From Ehrlichia muris AS145 (lineage in GTDB: Bacteria; Pseudomonadota; Alphaproteobacteria; Rickettsiales; Anaplasmataceae), in NCBI RefSeq assembly GCF_000508225.1, contig NC_023063.1:806001-870000 (forward strand): a stretch of 64,000 nucleotides of DNA. Reading direction: 5' to 3'. The position numbers were made by a program, and so were the translations under genes. The notes under the pieces were generated by a model that had not been told where the DNA came from, searched no databases, and saw only the letters and a list, made by a program, of their open reading frames with translations. Position 1 is the first letter of the stretch, and the number at the start of each line of letters is the position of its first letter. Of this stretch, positions 30,301 through 39,740 are shown piece after piece.

Positions 30301-30560
30301 TAATTTATACATTTAAAATACAAAAATTCACCATCAGTGAATTTTCCTAACAACCTTTTAATTCAAGAATACAATACACCTTGAGTTAGGTGATATCACA
30401 CTTTTCAAGGCATTCCCACAAATATTGAATTATCTAGATAAAAATACTTCTAAAAAGATACTCAATTTAAATCAATAGATGTATGAACTTTATGATATAT
30501 CTACTTATAGATTATGATGTATTTATCAATTCTACGAGCCATTTATCACAACTCATTATA
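30301..30560. other. Intergenic sequence before the purQ-tail array
   Basis: About 260 bp after radC carry no recognisable gene or RNA. The right end grades into decayed copies of the repeat that follows. Confidence 0.55.
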
Positions 30561-31260
30561 GTATACAACATAGAGAACAATAACTTAAAATAATGCAAAC
30601 CACAGACACAATACAACTTAATAACATTAGAGCTTATAAGATTCTCCCTACATTACTTTACAATTTGTAAAAATATCTCACAGCATTAGAAAAAATTTCT
30701 CACATTCCTAGTAACGCATATATTAATTTCACTAAGCTTATATTATACAGTACCCAAACACAGAGAAAATACCTTCAAACAATACAAATTGTAAACCTAA
30801 CAAAACTCAACAACATTAAAATTTACAAATTTTTTTTCACATTACTTTACAATTCGTAAAAATATCTCACAGCATTAGAAAAAATTTCTCACATTCCTAG
30901 TAACGCATATATTAATTTCACTAAGCTTATATTATACAGTACCCAAACACAGAGAAAATACCTTCAAACAATACAAATTGTAAACCTAACAAAACTCAAC
31001 AACATTAAAATTTACAAATTTTTTTTCACATTACTTTACAATTCGTAAAAATATCTCACAGCATTAGAAAAAATTTCTCACATTCCTAGTAACGCATATA
31101 TTAATTTCACTAAGCTTATATTATACAGTACCCAAACACAGAGAAAATACCTTCAAACAATACAAATTGTAAACCTAACAAAACTCAACAACATTAAAAT
31201 TTACAAATTTTTTTTCACATTACTTTACAATTCGTAAAAATATCTCACAGCATTGCAAAA
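30560..31260. repeat. Tandem repeat, 189-bp unit, overlapping the 3' end of purQ
   Basis: The segment CAATTCGTAAAAATATCTCA (or one base different) begins at 30661, 30850, 31039 and 31228, exactly 189 bp apart. The last occurrence is the end of purQ itself, coding for NAVRYFYEL and the stop. Each unit therefore repeats the last nine purQ codons and its terminator side. The units look identical except for the T/C at the start of the first. A decayed fourth copy seems to begin at about 30560. Confidence 0.95.
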
Positions 31261-32022
31261 AATTTTCATGCCATCTCCATAAGTAGGATAAGCAATATTA
31301 GATCTTAAACATTGTTCTTTCACCTGTGTCCAATTATCCTGCTGTGTAAAAAATATCACTCTTTCTGGATGTGGCATCATAGCCAGTACTCTCCCACTAT
31401 TATCAGAAAGTGCAGCAATATCAGCAGCTGAACCATTGGGATTATAAGGAAATTCTTGATTTGCATAATTACCCGTATTTGTAACATACCTTAATGCGAT
31501 ATTCTTCTCAATAGAGGAAATTACAGAATCACTTTCCACAAAAAACCTCCCCTCTCCATGTGCAACTGGAATATATAGTTCACTCAGACCTTCCAACCAG
31601 GGTGAATTGCTTGACGGATTTACTTTTACTTTTACCCATCTACACTGATATTGTTGAATAGAATTGCTTAAAAGTGTAATACATGAGAAATCCGATACCA
31701 ATCTCATCAGTATTTGACACCCATTACATATACCCATTACTAACTTATCACTAGTTAGAAATTCTGATATTTCCTCTCTCAAATTATTAAAAATTCTCAA
31801 TGCAAATGCATTTCCAGCACCAGTATCATCACCATAGGAAAAACCTCCAGGAATTACAAGTACATTATAATCTCTTAATAATTTAGGATGTGATATTATT
31901 TCATTAATATGCACTATTTTTCCTTGTACATTACACGACAATAACTCCCCAGCCTTAACAAAAGCAAACAGGGTTTCTTCCTCACAATTTAACCCATATC
32001 CAGATAATACAATTACTTTCAT
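31225..32022 (-). CDS. purQ: Phosphoribosylformylglycinamidine synthase, glutaminase subunit
   Basis: This 265-aa class I glutamine amidotransferase supplies ammonia to PurL for FGAM formation. The nucleophile Cys is in MGICNGCQIL (about 96), the His/Glu in MMPHPERV (about 217), and SYGDDTGAGNAFA and VAHGEGRF are typical. The gene's last codons lie inside a 189-bp tandem array, so its 3' end is one unit of the repeat. PurL is 9 kb away on the other strand. Length is slightly above the about 225 aa of short bacterial PurQ. Confidence 0.96.
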   Translation of the reverse strand: MKVIVLSGYGLNCEEETLFAFVKAGELLSCNVQGKIVHINEIISHPKLLRDYNVLVIPGGFSYGDDTGAGNAFALRIFNNLREEISEFLTSDKLVMGICNGCQILMRLVSDFSCITLLSNSIQQYQCRWVKVKVNPSSNSPWLEGLSELYIPVAHGEGRFFVESDSVISSIEKNIALRYVTNTGNYANQEFPYNPNGSAADIAALSDNSGRVLAMMPHPERVIFFTQQDNWTQVKEQCLRSNIAYPTYGDGMKIFCNAVRYFYEL

Positions 32023-32541
32023 CTCTTTATAAAAATATACAAACCACTAACTTAACATAAAAAGTAAATACTTAAACTTCATTTATTATAAATGATATCA
32101 ACAATCCTATAAACATCAGATATGATAATAATATTCATCAATCACATTGATATAAAATTTATTTAAATTGATCTACCATTATATAATCAACCCATATTAA
32201 TCTACTAAAATAATATATAACAAACTTATACAAACAAATATATCTTATACTGCTTTAGATTAATCAATACATCTGAGCACAAGTTAACACACCAAAAACA
32301 CAATGCTTCAAACATATATTACATCACACTATTACATTAACAAAAGAACTTATTTACTCAGTATACATTAAGTATAAGACAGGAAAAATATAAGCCAATA
32401 ATACTACATTATGTAGTGCAAAAGACACCTAACACTATCTTTCATTACTTTATTTATAACTAATAGTGTAACTTTATTGACAATTTTAACAAAATTACTA
32501 CTATTAACCTTAGTTATTCAACATATTATTACACTGCTTGT
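32023..32541. other. Divergent region between purQ and mnmG
   Basis: This 519-bp AT-rich region holds the mnmG promoter candidate at its right end. No gene, RNA or repeat was recognised in the rest. Confidence 0.6.
32477..32504 (+). promoter_or_regulatory. Candidate sigma-70 promoter of mnmG
   Basis: A perfect TTGACA (32477-32482) is followed after 16 bp by TACTAT (32499-32504), ending 37 bp before the ATG. Confidence 0.55.
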
Positions 32542-34419
32542 ATGAATCATTATGATGTAGTAGTTATAGGAGGAGGTCATGCAGGATGTGAAGCAGCTGC
32601 AGCTGCAGCTCGCATTGGTGCAAAGACTTTGTTAATTACACATTCCATATCAACAATTGGAGAAATGTCATGTAACCCAGCTATTGGAGGAATCGCAAAA
32701 GGCACTGTAGTTAGAGAAGTCGATGCCTTGGATGGTTTGATGGGAACAGTAATAGATAAGTCCAGCATTAATTCCAGTATATTAAATAGAAGCAAAGGAC
32801 CAGCAGTATGGGGACCAAGAGCACAAGCAGACAGAAAAATATACAAAGACACAATGCAGGATATCATACTAAACTATCCAAATTTAACAGTGTTAGAAGC
32901 ATCAGTGGAAGATTTTTTAGTAACAGAAAAAAATGGACAATCGAGTGTTGAAGCTGTCATTACATCTGATCAACAAGCTATATATACAAAAAAACTAATA
33001 TTAACTACTGGTACATTTTTACAAGGAACTATCCACATAGGAAGTTATGCTACTCCAGCAGGTAGATTTGGAGAACAACCTTCTATTGGCTTAGCAAAAA
33101 CATTGGAAAAATACCATTTTAAATTAGGTCGTTTACGCACTGGCACACCACCAAGACTTGATATAAATAGTATAAATTTTTCAGGATTACTAGAGCAAAA
33201 AGGGGATATTAATCCTTCACCTTTTTCTTATATGTCGCAATCAATAGATCTACCACAAATTTCATGCTATTTAACTGCAACTAATACTAAAACCCATGAA
33301 GTAATAAAAAATAACTTACATAAAGCAGCAGCAAGTAATTTATTAAAAGACATAAAAGCTCCTAGATACTGTCCTTCAATAGAAGAAAAAGTAAGAAGAT
33401 TTTCAGAACGCAATAGCCATCAAGTATTCTTAGAACCCGAAGGCTTAAATTCTGAGATTATTTATCCCAACGGGATCACTACTTCATCTCCACTTGATGT
33501 ACAATATGAAATGCTAAAGACCATACCAGGATTAGAACAAGTCAAGATAATCAGAAGTGGTTATAGTGTTGAGTATAATTTCATTGATCCGAGAGAATTA
33601 TACCATACTCTTGAGACAAAAAAAATAAGTGGGTTATACTTTGCAGGACAAATAAATGGTACTACTGGATATGAGGAAGCAGCTGGACAAGGAATCATAG
33701 CTGGGATTAATGCAGCATTATCTCTCAACTCAAAGTATGAGCCTTTTATCTTAAAAAGAAGTGATGCATATATTGGTGTGATGATAGACGATTTAGTTAC
33801 ATTAGGAACATCTGAACCATATAGACTTTTCACATCCAGAGCAGAATATAGATTAAGGTTACGCTCTGACAATGCGGATTTACGTTTAACAGAATTGGGT
33901 TACAAAATATCAGTAGTATCATCTAAAAGACACTCTGTTTTAAAGAATAAAAAACAGGAAATAGAGGCCTTAACAAATATTTTAAAAAATATTGTAACAA
34001 CTCCTACACAGCTTGCTAGACATAATATATCAATATCTCAAGATGGAGTAAGGAGGAGCATTTTCGATCTTCTAAGTCATCCAAACATAAATATAGAAGT
34101 TATATCAAAAATGTGCAATGTAATAAAAGAATTTAATAAGGATATTGCAGAACAAGTAGAAATAGAAGCAAAATACTCGCCTTATTTCAGAAGACAAGAT
34201 GCAGATATAAAAGCCTTTATAGAAGAAGAAAACACACATATTCCAAGCAATATAGATTTTTCACAGATTTATGGATTATCGAAAGAAATTCAAGAAAAAT
34301 TAGAATATGTAAAACCACCTTCTATTGGCTCTGCAAGACGTATACCTGGAGTAACTCCAGCAGCAATCACTAATATTCTTATTTATTTACGCTGTTATAA
34401 AAGTAAAAAGATTTCATGA
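32542..34419 (+). CDS. mnmG: tRNA uridine-5-carboxymethylaminomethyl modification enzyme MnmG
   Basis: This 625-aa FAD protein works with MnmE to modify the wobble uridine of several tRNAs. The FAD-binding [10 protein letters not shown] is near residue 10. Family motifs [23 protein letters not shown], the [16 protein letters not shown] block and the C-terminal [13 protein letters not shown] are all present. Length matches the family. It is preceded by a good promoter and followed by a spacer with a glpX remnant. Confidence 0.98.
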   Translation: MNHYDVVVIGGGHAGCEAAAAAARIGAKTLLITHSISTIGEMSCNPAIGGIAKGTVVREVDALDGLMGTVIDKSSINSSILNRSKGPAVWGPRAQADRKIYKDTMQDIILNYPNLTVLEASVEDFLVTEKNGQSSVEAVITSDQQAIYTKKLILTTGTFLQGTIHIGSYATPAGRFGEQPSIGLAKTLEKYHFKLGRLRTGTPPRLDINSINFSGLLEQKGDINPSPFSYMSQSIDLPQISCYLTATNTKTHEVIKNNLHKAAASNLLKDIKAPRYCPSIEEKVRRFSERNSHQVFLEPEGLNSEIIYPNGITTSSPLDVQYEMLKTIPGLEQVKIIRSGYSVEYNFIDPRELYHTLETKKISGLYFAGQINGTTGYEEAAGQGIIAGINAALSLNSKYEPFILKRSDAYIGVMIDDLVTLGTSEPYRLFTSRAEYRLRLRSDNADLRLTELGYKISVVSSKRHSVLKNKKQEIEALTNILKNIVTTPTQLARHNISISQDGVRRSIFDLLSHPNINIEVISKMCNVIKEFNKDIAEQVEIEAKYSPYFRRQDADIKAFIEEENTHIPSNIDFSQIYGLSKEIQEKLEYVKPPSIGSARRIPGVTPAAITNILIYLRCYKSKKIS

Positions 34420-34673
34420 GTAATTTACTTAAACATTAAATAAAACTACAAATAACAACACGTCAAGTCCGTGTAATGTTTCCATTGTTAACTATCATTA
34501 ATATAATTAAACACTATTTATGTATCATAATATAAAAGACCACCCAAAAAGTACTTTACATACTACAAACAAGCAGACATTCATGATTCAATGGACATTT
34601 TATTTTTACTAAAAAAGATATGATACATCAGGTAACAGACATTTTGATGTATAATTAAAAAACAATCTCATTT
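34420..34673. other. Intergenic sequence after mnmG
   Basis: About 250 bp of AT-rich sequence, with no gene or RNA recognised, lead into a decayed duplicate of the glpX 3' end. Confidence 0.55.
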
Positions 34674-34855
34674 CCCAGGATAGGTACCATTAATATATAT
34701 AATACTATCTAGTACAATGATTATAGACTCCATAACAAAAGATCCATGTGAATACCTAATACCCTGAACCAAAGCACTATCAGTAATACCAGTAGCTACA
34801 AAAATTGCTCAGACCTTATCATTTCTTCTATAGAATAAATTTTATTTATATCTGG
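34674..34855 (-). pseudogene. Decayed duplicate of the glpX 3' end
   Basis: The segment aligns over about 180 bp with the last about 60 codons of glpX, offset by 276 bp. It shares for example ACTCCATAACAAAAGATCC and TACCAGTAGCTACAAAAATT. It has lost one base (GCTCAGACC where glpX has GCTTCAGAC), which shifts the frame, and carries about 15 substitutions. It has no start and is surely not translated. It represents a tandem duplication of a gene end at an intermediate stage of decay. Confidence 0.92.
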
Positions 34856-34943
34856 ATAAAATAATTACACATGTTCTTTCCATAGAAAAAACTTTATAAA
34901 GTTACACAAAGTCCTATGTTACTTATTAAAAATAATCTACTTC

Positions 34944-35867
34944 TTATACTCCAGGTACAGTATTATTAACATACATAATACTAGCTGATTTAATGACTAT
35001 AGACTCCATAACAAAAGATCCATGTGAATACCTAATACCTTGAACCAAAGCACTATCAGTAATACCAGTAGCTACAAAAATTGCTTCAGACTTTATCATT
35101 TCCTCTATAGAATAAATTTTATTTATATCTTTAATTCCAAATTTTTCTGCTCTTGCCTTCAAATGCTCTGTATCAAAAATCAATTTACCTTCCATGTATC
35201 CACCCATTGATGATAAAGCAGCAGCTGCAAGTACACCTTCTGGAGCTCCTCCAATTCCAACATACAAATCATGAACACCTTTCATCAGTGATACTACAGC
35301 TGAAACATCTCCATCATCTATAAGTTTTATACGAGCTCCACACTCTCTAATGCTCTTAATTAATTCCAAATGCCTTTCTCTATATAAAACAGTTACAACT
35401 AATTCATTTACTTTACACTTTTTCACTTCAGCCAAATTATACAAATTTGTTTTTATATCATATTTTAGAGATACTACATCTCTAGGTACATTAGGACCTA
35501 CAGCAATCTTTTCCATGTAAACATCAGGAGCATTTAAAAACCCACCTTTCTTTGCTATTGCAAGAACAGACATAGCCCCATTTTTATAATGAGCACACAT
35601 AGTAGTCCCTTCAAGTGGATCAAGAGCAATATCAACATCAATTCCACCACAACCTACTTTTTCTCCAATATATAGCATAGGAGCATTATCCCTCTCTCCT
35701 TCTCCAATAACAACAGTCCCATTAATTTCCAATAAATTCAATGACTTTCGCATAGCATCAACAGCAACACGATCTGCTTCTTTTTCATTACCTATACCAA
35801 GATATTTATAAGACGCTAAAGCTGCAGCTTCAGTAACTGACAATAACTTAAATCCTAAATCTTGCAT
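34944..35867 (-). CDS. glpX: Fructose-1,6-bisphosphatase class II
   Basis: This 307-aa gluconeogenic enzyme hydrolyses fructose 1,6-bisphosphate. It has VIGEGERDNAPML, the metal-site DIALDPLEGTTMCA, and GIGGAPEGVLAAAAL. Ehrlichia lack hexose uptake and early glycolysis, so gluconeogenesis from amino-acid-derived carbon is essential and this enzyme fits. The last about 60 codons are duplicated in decayed form just downstream. Confidence 0.96.
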   Translation of the reverse strand: MQDLGFKLLSVTEAAALASYKYLGIGNEKEADRVAVDAMRKSLNLLEINGTVVIGEGERDNAPMLYIGEKVGCGGIDVDIALDPLEGTTMCAHYKNGAMSVLAIAKKGGFLNAPDVYMEKIAVGPNVPRDVVSLKYDIKTNLYNLAEVKKCKVNELVVTVLYRERHLELIKSIRECGARIKLIDDGDVSAVVSLMKGVHDLYVGIGGAPEGVLAAAALSSMGGYMEGKLIFDTEHLKARAEKFGIKDINKIYSIEEMIKSEAIFVATGITDSALVQGIRYSHGSFVMESIVIKSASIMYVNNTVPGV

Positions 35868-36184
35868 TATTAAAATCCATATAGCTATAATAAAGATACA
35901 TCATAATACTATAAACATACTTATAGCAAACTATCATACTATTTTTATACCACAATTAATATCAATATATAACCAAATAAACTGCTAACAGATCAATAAG
36001 TAAGCAAGTATTAAAAAAATTAATTTAACAAAAAACACTTTAAAAATATACAAAAGTTTTCACATGATTACTTTCAAGAGCTAATTACCAATTAAAATGA
36101 ATTTTGCATTGCCAAATTCATATAACAGAATAATATATACTAGATTTAACAGTATTAAGAACACTCAATATACCATAGGTACAT
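35868..36184. other. Divergent region between glpX and the LytM-like gene
   Basis: This 317-bp AT-rich region has no convincing frame (a 69-codon one from 36097 overlaps the next gene in another frame). Promoters for both genes must lie here. Confidence 0.5.
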
Positions 36185-36796
36185 GTGACAATAAGAAAAA
36201 CACTATTGATTGCCCTATTATGCTTTGGTTGTACACAAAAACCAGCTCCTTACTTCTTAAGAGGAGAAGAATTTCATGGCAGAAAAGAATTAGACGACAT
36301 CAATGAATATCAACTAATAAAGTATGATACTAAAAAAGATGAAAATATAGAATCACATCCAACTCAAGACGCCCATGAAGTAAATAAAAAAATAAAAGCT
36401 ATTGATAAAGGCTGCAATTTTACTATGCCTATAGAAGGTATAATAACATCAAAATTTTCCATAAATAATCAAGATAAGAATTGTCAAGAGGGAATTAATA
36501 TAAAATCTAATGGAATTCAACAAGTTAGAGCATCATCTGCTGGAAAAATACTATACGTAGGTAAAGGATCAAAGTGGTATGGCAATATGATAATAATAGA
36601 GCATAATAAAAATACAACAACTACATATTCTTATCTAGATAGCATAGATGTAAAAATAGGTGATAAAGTAACACAAGGTCAAGTTATAGGACATATCAAA
36701 AGTACTAACTCTCAAAAAAACAAATCATATCTATGTTTTGCTATGCGCAAACGTGGAAAAGCAGTAAACCCACTATTATATATCAACTGTAAATAA
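36185..36796 (+). CDS. LytM/M23-like lipoprotein with lost zinc ligands (NlpD/EnvC type)
   Basis: This 203-aa protein starts at GTG. Its signal peptide ends in LLCFGC, an atypical lipobox with Cys16 as the probable lipid site. Residues about 80-200 form a LytM domain (MPIEGIITSKF, VRASSAGKILYVG, GNMIIIEH, VKIGDKVTQGQVIGH, AVNPLLYI). The zinc motifs are gone: H-x3-D is QEGIN (101-105), YAHL is YSYL (148-151) and HxH is YLC (182-184). Such inactive LytM proteins activate amidases in other bacteria. Ehrlichia was thought to have little or no peptidoglycan, so its role is interesting. Confidence 0.82.
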   Translation: MTIRKTLLIALLCFGCTQKPAPYFLRGEEFHGRKELDDINEYQLIKYDTKKDENIESHPTQDAHEVNKKIKAIDKGCNFTMPIEGIITSKFSINNQDKNCQEGINIKSNGIQQVRASSAGKILYVGKGSKWYGNMIIIEHNKNTTTTYSYLDSIDVKIGDKVTQGQVIGHIKSTNSQKNKSYLCFAMRKRGKAVNPLLYINCK

Positions 36797-37147
36797 GTTA
36801 AGAAAAGCTCACAGTAGTCAATAATTTTTTTACTAAAACATGTTATCATAAGTCAAATAGTAGTATATTGTAGCCACATAAAGTATCCACCAACCATTAC
36901 TCAACAATTGGGAAATCAATTTAGAAACACATCATGTATATTAAAATAATTGACTAAATAATTTTTCACTATCAATTAATATTAAAACGTTAAGATATTA
37001 CTTCTTTTAAAGCATTATACAAAAATACACTATTACATGTAGAGCTAATATACACAAATTGCAATTAAATAAAAATTAGAACAAGTAAGAAAAAATAAAG
37101 ATGTTTGCTATAAATTTTTCATGTTCATCATAAGATTAAGGTTATAG
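36797..37147. other. Intergenic spacer, nothing recognised
   Basis: This 351-bp AT-rich spacer lies between two plus-strand genes. TTGACT at 36950 lacks a good -10. No gene or RNA seen. Confidence 0.55.
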
Positions 37148-37603
37148 ATGTCAGAATATATACCAGAAAAAAGAGCAATAAAAATATTATTTGCATATTG
37201 GAATCAGCTACGCAACAACAGGGCATTTCCTCAGATAGAAGAAATTGAATCAGAAGAAATCAGAGACATTTGGCATAACTGTTTTATTATTGAAGTAAGA
37301 AATGATACAGACAATCAAAAGTACAACTGCATTTATATTGGAGAAAGAGCTATGGAGCTGTATCAGTCAAATATTAAAGTCTATGCTGAATCACAAAATA
37401 TTAAGCTTTTTTTTCCACAAGTTATAGAAAATTTATTTGATTATTTAGAATCAATCATAGAAAATCAAGAACCGATCATAGATGAATCAGAAACTGAAAG
37501 TGCTGATGGAAATTACATAAAAATAAGACAATGTCTACTACCTATTGGTAAAAATAATGAAGTAACACACATAATAGGAGTAATAGGAGGGAAAATATAC
37601 TAA
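37148..37603 (+). CDS. PAS_5 (DUF1457-like) domain protein
   Basis: This 151-aa single-domain protein resembles the alphaproteobacterial PAS_5 family. It shows the N-terminal AYWNQLRNNRAFPQIEEIE (W-x-x-L-R-x-x-R-x-x-P pattern), a central YNCIYIGERAMELY strand, and a C-terminal CLLPIGKNNEVTHIIGVIGG strand pair. Such proteins are cytosolic; their ligand and partner are unknown. There is no output domain, so it would have to act through another protein. Confidence 0.7.
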   Translation: MSEYIPEKRAIKILFAYWNQLRNNRAFPQIEEIESEEIRDIWHNCFIIEVRNDTDNQKYNCIYIGERAMELYQSNIKVYAESQNIKLFFPQVIENLFDYLESIIENQEPIIDESETESADGNYIKIRQCLLPIGKNNEVTHIIGVIGGKIY

Positions 37604-37666
37604 AATGATCGTTATATAAAAACTCATAATCAATACCGTAAATTATCAAAATATTTAAAAAATTAG

Positions 37667-37695
37667 TTGACTGTTTTACTAAAATTGAATAGCAT
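37667..37695 (+). promoter_or_regulatory. Candidate promoter for the small protein and bioB
   Basis: TTGACT (37667-37672) and TAGCAT (37690-37695) are separated by 17 bp, about 60 bp upstream of the ATG at 37756. Confidence 0.4.
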
Positions 37696-37755
37696 ACCCT
37701 AACCTAATGAGAACAAAGTGTTTATAGATTTCTTCAGTTATAGGCAGGTTGCTTT

Positions 37756-37977
37756 ATGAGATTTTTTCTGCATGATATCTCAAAAATAAGTGTATCATTC
37801 TTTGGGATAGCCATAGGTACACTTGGTATTGCTAACAAGGCAGTTAAAAAGTGTTTATCTGCATACTTAAGAAACAATGGTTTTGTCACTCAAGATGAAT
37901 TTAGCGCTTTAAATAATTCTGTCAAAGAGATAGAATCAAAGCAAAATAAGATTGAAGAACAGTTATCGCAAAAATGA
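37756..37977 (+). CDS. Small hypothetical protein translationally coupled to bioB
   Basis: This 73-aa protein has a mildly hydrophobic N-terminal segment ([16 protein letters not shown]), then a Lys-rich stretch and a C-terminal coiled coil ([27 protein letters not shown]). The coiled-coil pattern recalls the end of UbiK/YqiC or phasin-type proteins, but similarity is too weak to name it. Its TGA overlaps the bioB ATG (ATGA at 37974), so translation is probably coupled. That coupling and an intact frame argue that it is a real gene. Confidence 0.7.
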   Translation: MRFFLHDISKISVSFFGIAIGTLGIANKAVKKCLSAYLRNNGFVTQDEFSALNNSVKEIESKQNKIEEQLSQK

Positions 37978-38954
37978 GTACATGCACTTCAGTAAGAAAC
38001 AATTGGCAATTAGATGAAATATTAGAGCTCTTTAATACTCCATTTAATGATTTGATATTACAGTCTAATTTAACACATAGGCAATTTTTTAACAATAACG
38101 AAGTACAAGTTGCTGCTCTACTAAGTATCAAAACCGGTGGTTGCCCAGAAAATTGCAGATATTGCTCGCAAAGTGCACATTATAAGACAGGTTTACAAAA
38201 AGAATCTTTACTTGATATTGAATCAATAAAAAAAGCTATACAAACAGCTAAAAATAATGGAGCAGATAGGTTTTGCTTTGCAGCAGCATGGCGCCAATTA
38301 AGAGACAGAGATATAGAATACATTTGCAATATTATCGAGCTAATAAAAAGTGAAAAACTAGAGAGTTGTGCTTCTCTAGGTATGGTAACTTTAGACCAAG
38401 CAAAAAAGTTAAAAGATGCAGGTTTAGATTTTTATAATCATAACATTGATACATCACGTGATTTTTATCCTAATGTAACTACTACACGTAATTACGATGA
38501 TAGGTTAACTAGCTTAAATAATATACATGAAGCAGGAATCAACATATGCTCTGGTGGTATTTTAGGTCTTGGTGAAAATGTTGAAGATAGAGCAAAAATG
38601 TTATTAACTTTAGCAAATTTAAAGGAACATCCACGTTCTGTCCCTATTAATAGATTAGTTCCAATAAAAGGAACACCTCTTGAAAGTAACCCCAAAATAG
38701 ACAACATAGATTTTATAAGAGTTATAGCTGTAGCACGCATTTTAATGCCGAAATCATATATACGTCTTGCTGCAGGACGAGGAGACATGTCAGAAGAAAT
38801 GCAAGTATTATGTTTATTTGCAGGAGCAAATTCTATATTTTGTGGAGAGAAATTATTAACAACCCCTAACTCTGATTGTAATAATGACAAAAATCTTTTA
38901 TCCAAGCTTGGAGTAAGAACAAAAGCACCTGTACTTTTCAATTCACAAAATTAA
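37974..38954 (+). CDS. bioB: Biotin synthase
   Basis: This 326-aa radical-SAM enzyme inserts sulfur into dethiobiotin. The [4Fe-4S] motif is CPENCRYC (Cys57, Cys61, Cys64), followed by SQSAHY. The [19 protein letters not shown] block and LAAGRGDM with the Arg ligand of the second cluster are present. E. ruminantium-like bacteria keep biotin synthesis. The start overlaps the upstream small gene. The last five codons (FNSQN) and about 30 bp beyond are duplicated 148 bp downstream. Confidence 0.97.
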   Translation: MSTCTSVRNNWQLDEILELFNTPFNDLILQSNLTHRQFFNNNEVQVAALLSIKTGGCPENCRYCSQSAHYKTGLQKESLLDIESIKKAIQTAKNNGADRFCFAAAWRQLRDRDIEYICNIIELIKSEKLESCASLGMVTLDQAKKLKDAGLDFYNHNIDTSRDFYPNVTTTRNYDDRLTSLNNIHEAGINICSGGILGLGENVEDRAKMLLTLANLKEHPRSVPINRLVPIKGTPLESNPKIDNIDFIRVIAVARILMPKSYIRLAAGRGDMSEEMQVLCLFAGANSIFCGEKLLTTPNSDCNNDKNLLSKLGVRTKAPVLFNSQN

Positions 38955-39117
38955 TCATTTACTTAATATAACTAAATATGTTGGGCTACAGAAAAACTAA
39001 CACTTTATGTAAAATGGCTGATAACTCGCCAACCAAACTGCAACAACAATACAAACTATTACCAAAACTTCAAATCTGCATCCTTTCAATTCACAAAATT
39101 AATCATTTACTTAATCT
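38936..39117. repeat. Two-copy duplication of the bioB 3' end
   Basis: TTTCAATTCACAAAATTAAT plus CATTTACTTAAT occurs at about 38937 (covering the bioB stop) and again at about 39084, about 148 bp apart. The second copy supplies the TTTACT that serves as a plausible -35 for rnpB. Confidence 0.85.
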
Positions 39118-39133
39118 AATTAGAAATTATAAT
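39106..39133 (+). promoter_or_regulatory. Candidate rnpB promoter
   Basis: TTTACT (39106-39111) and a perfect TATAAT (39128-39133) are separated by 16 bp. They sit immediately upstream of the RNA's expected 5' end (about 39138-39140). Confidence 0.6.
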
Positions 39134-39136
39134 AAC

Positions 39137-39473
39137 TTGTCAGGTAAAAGAGTAGTTGCTGTATTATAGAATACAGAGGAAAGTCCGGACTCCAAGGGAA
39201 AATGGTGACAGGTAATCCCTGTCGGAGGTGACTCCAGGTAAGGGCTACAGAAAATAACCGCCTTTTTTAAGGTAAGGGTGAAAAGGCGTGGTAAGAGCAC
39301 ACCGTACTTATGGCAACATATAGTAGCTAGGCAACCACCACCAGGAGCAAGACTAAGAGGAGGTATTGTGCTTTCCCTCACAATTACCCAGGTGAGTCGC
39401 GTGAGGTAGATAGTGATATTTATCCCAGATGAATAACTACATAAACAGAATCCGGCTTATTTTTACCTGGCAA
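39137..39473 (+). ncRNA. rnpB: RNase P RNA (type A)
   Basis: The catalytic RNA of RNase P, which cuts the 5' leaders of tRNA precursors. Universal core sequences are present in order: GAGGAAAGTCCGGACTCC near the 5' end, ACAGAAAATAACCGCC, GGTAAGGGTGAAAAGGCG, GGTAAGAGCACACCG, GGCAACC, and ACAGAATCCGGCTTA near the 3' end. The ends close as helix P1: TGTCAGGTAAAA with TTTTACCTGGCA. Length about 337 nt. It is markedly more GC-rich than its surroundings. Confidence 0.96.
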
Positions 39474-39740
39474 AATGTTATTTACTATAAACTAATTTAA
39501 TAAAATCAAATGTATTAAAACTATGTTTTTAATTTATGACAAAATAATTGAAATCACTACACATCTATTTATATTCAATACTCATACACTGTAAAATCAA
39601 TATTCATTTCAGATTGACAACTGCAAACAGAATTCAACTTACCTAGTAAATGTCAAAAACGCTCTCCACCATATCGCTATACAAATTAAATACATTAAAA
39701 CTATGTCCTTTTCTGTATCAAACATTTACACATTGTAAAA
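39443..39740. repeat. Decayed duplication including the rnpB 3' end
   Basis: AAACAGAATCCGGCTTA at 39443 (rnpB) and AAACAGAATTCAACTTA at 39625 are 182 bp apart. ATTAAAACTATG follows at about 39513 and 39693 (180 bp apart), and GTAAAATCA recurs further on. Similarity is patchy, so this is a tentative call. Confidence 0.5.

Noticed and set aside
36097-36306. 69-codon plus-strand frame overlapping the LytM-like gene
   Set aside because: It runs in another frame across the signal peptide of a better-supported gene and shows no domain.
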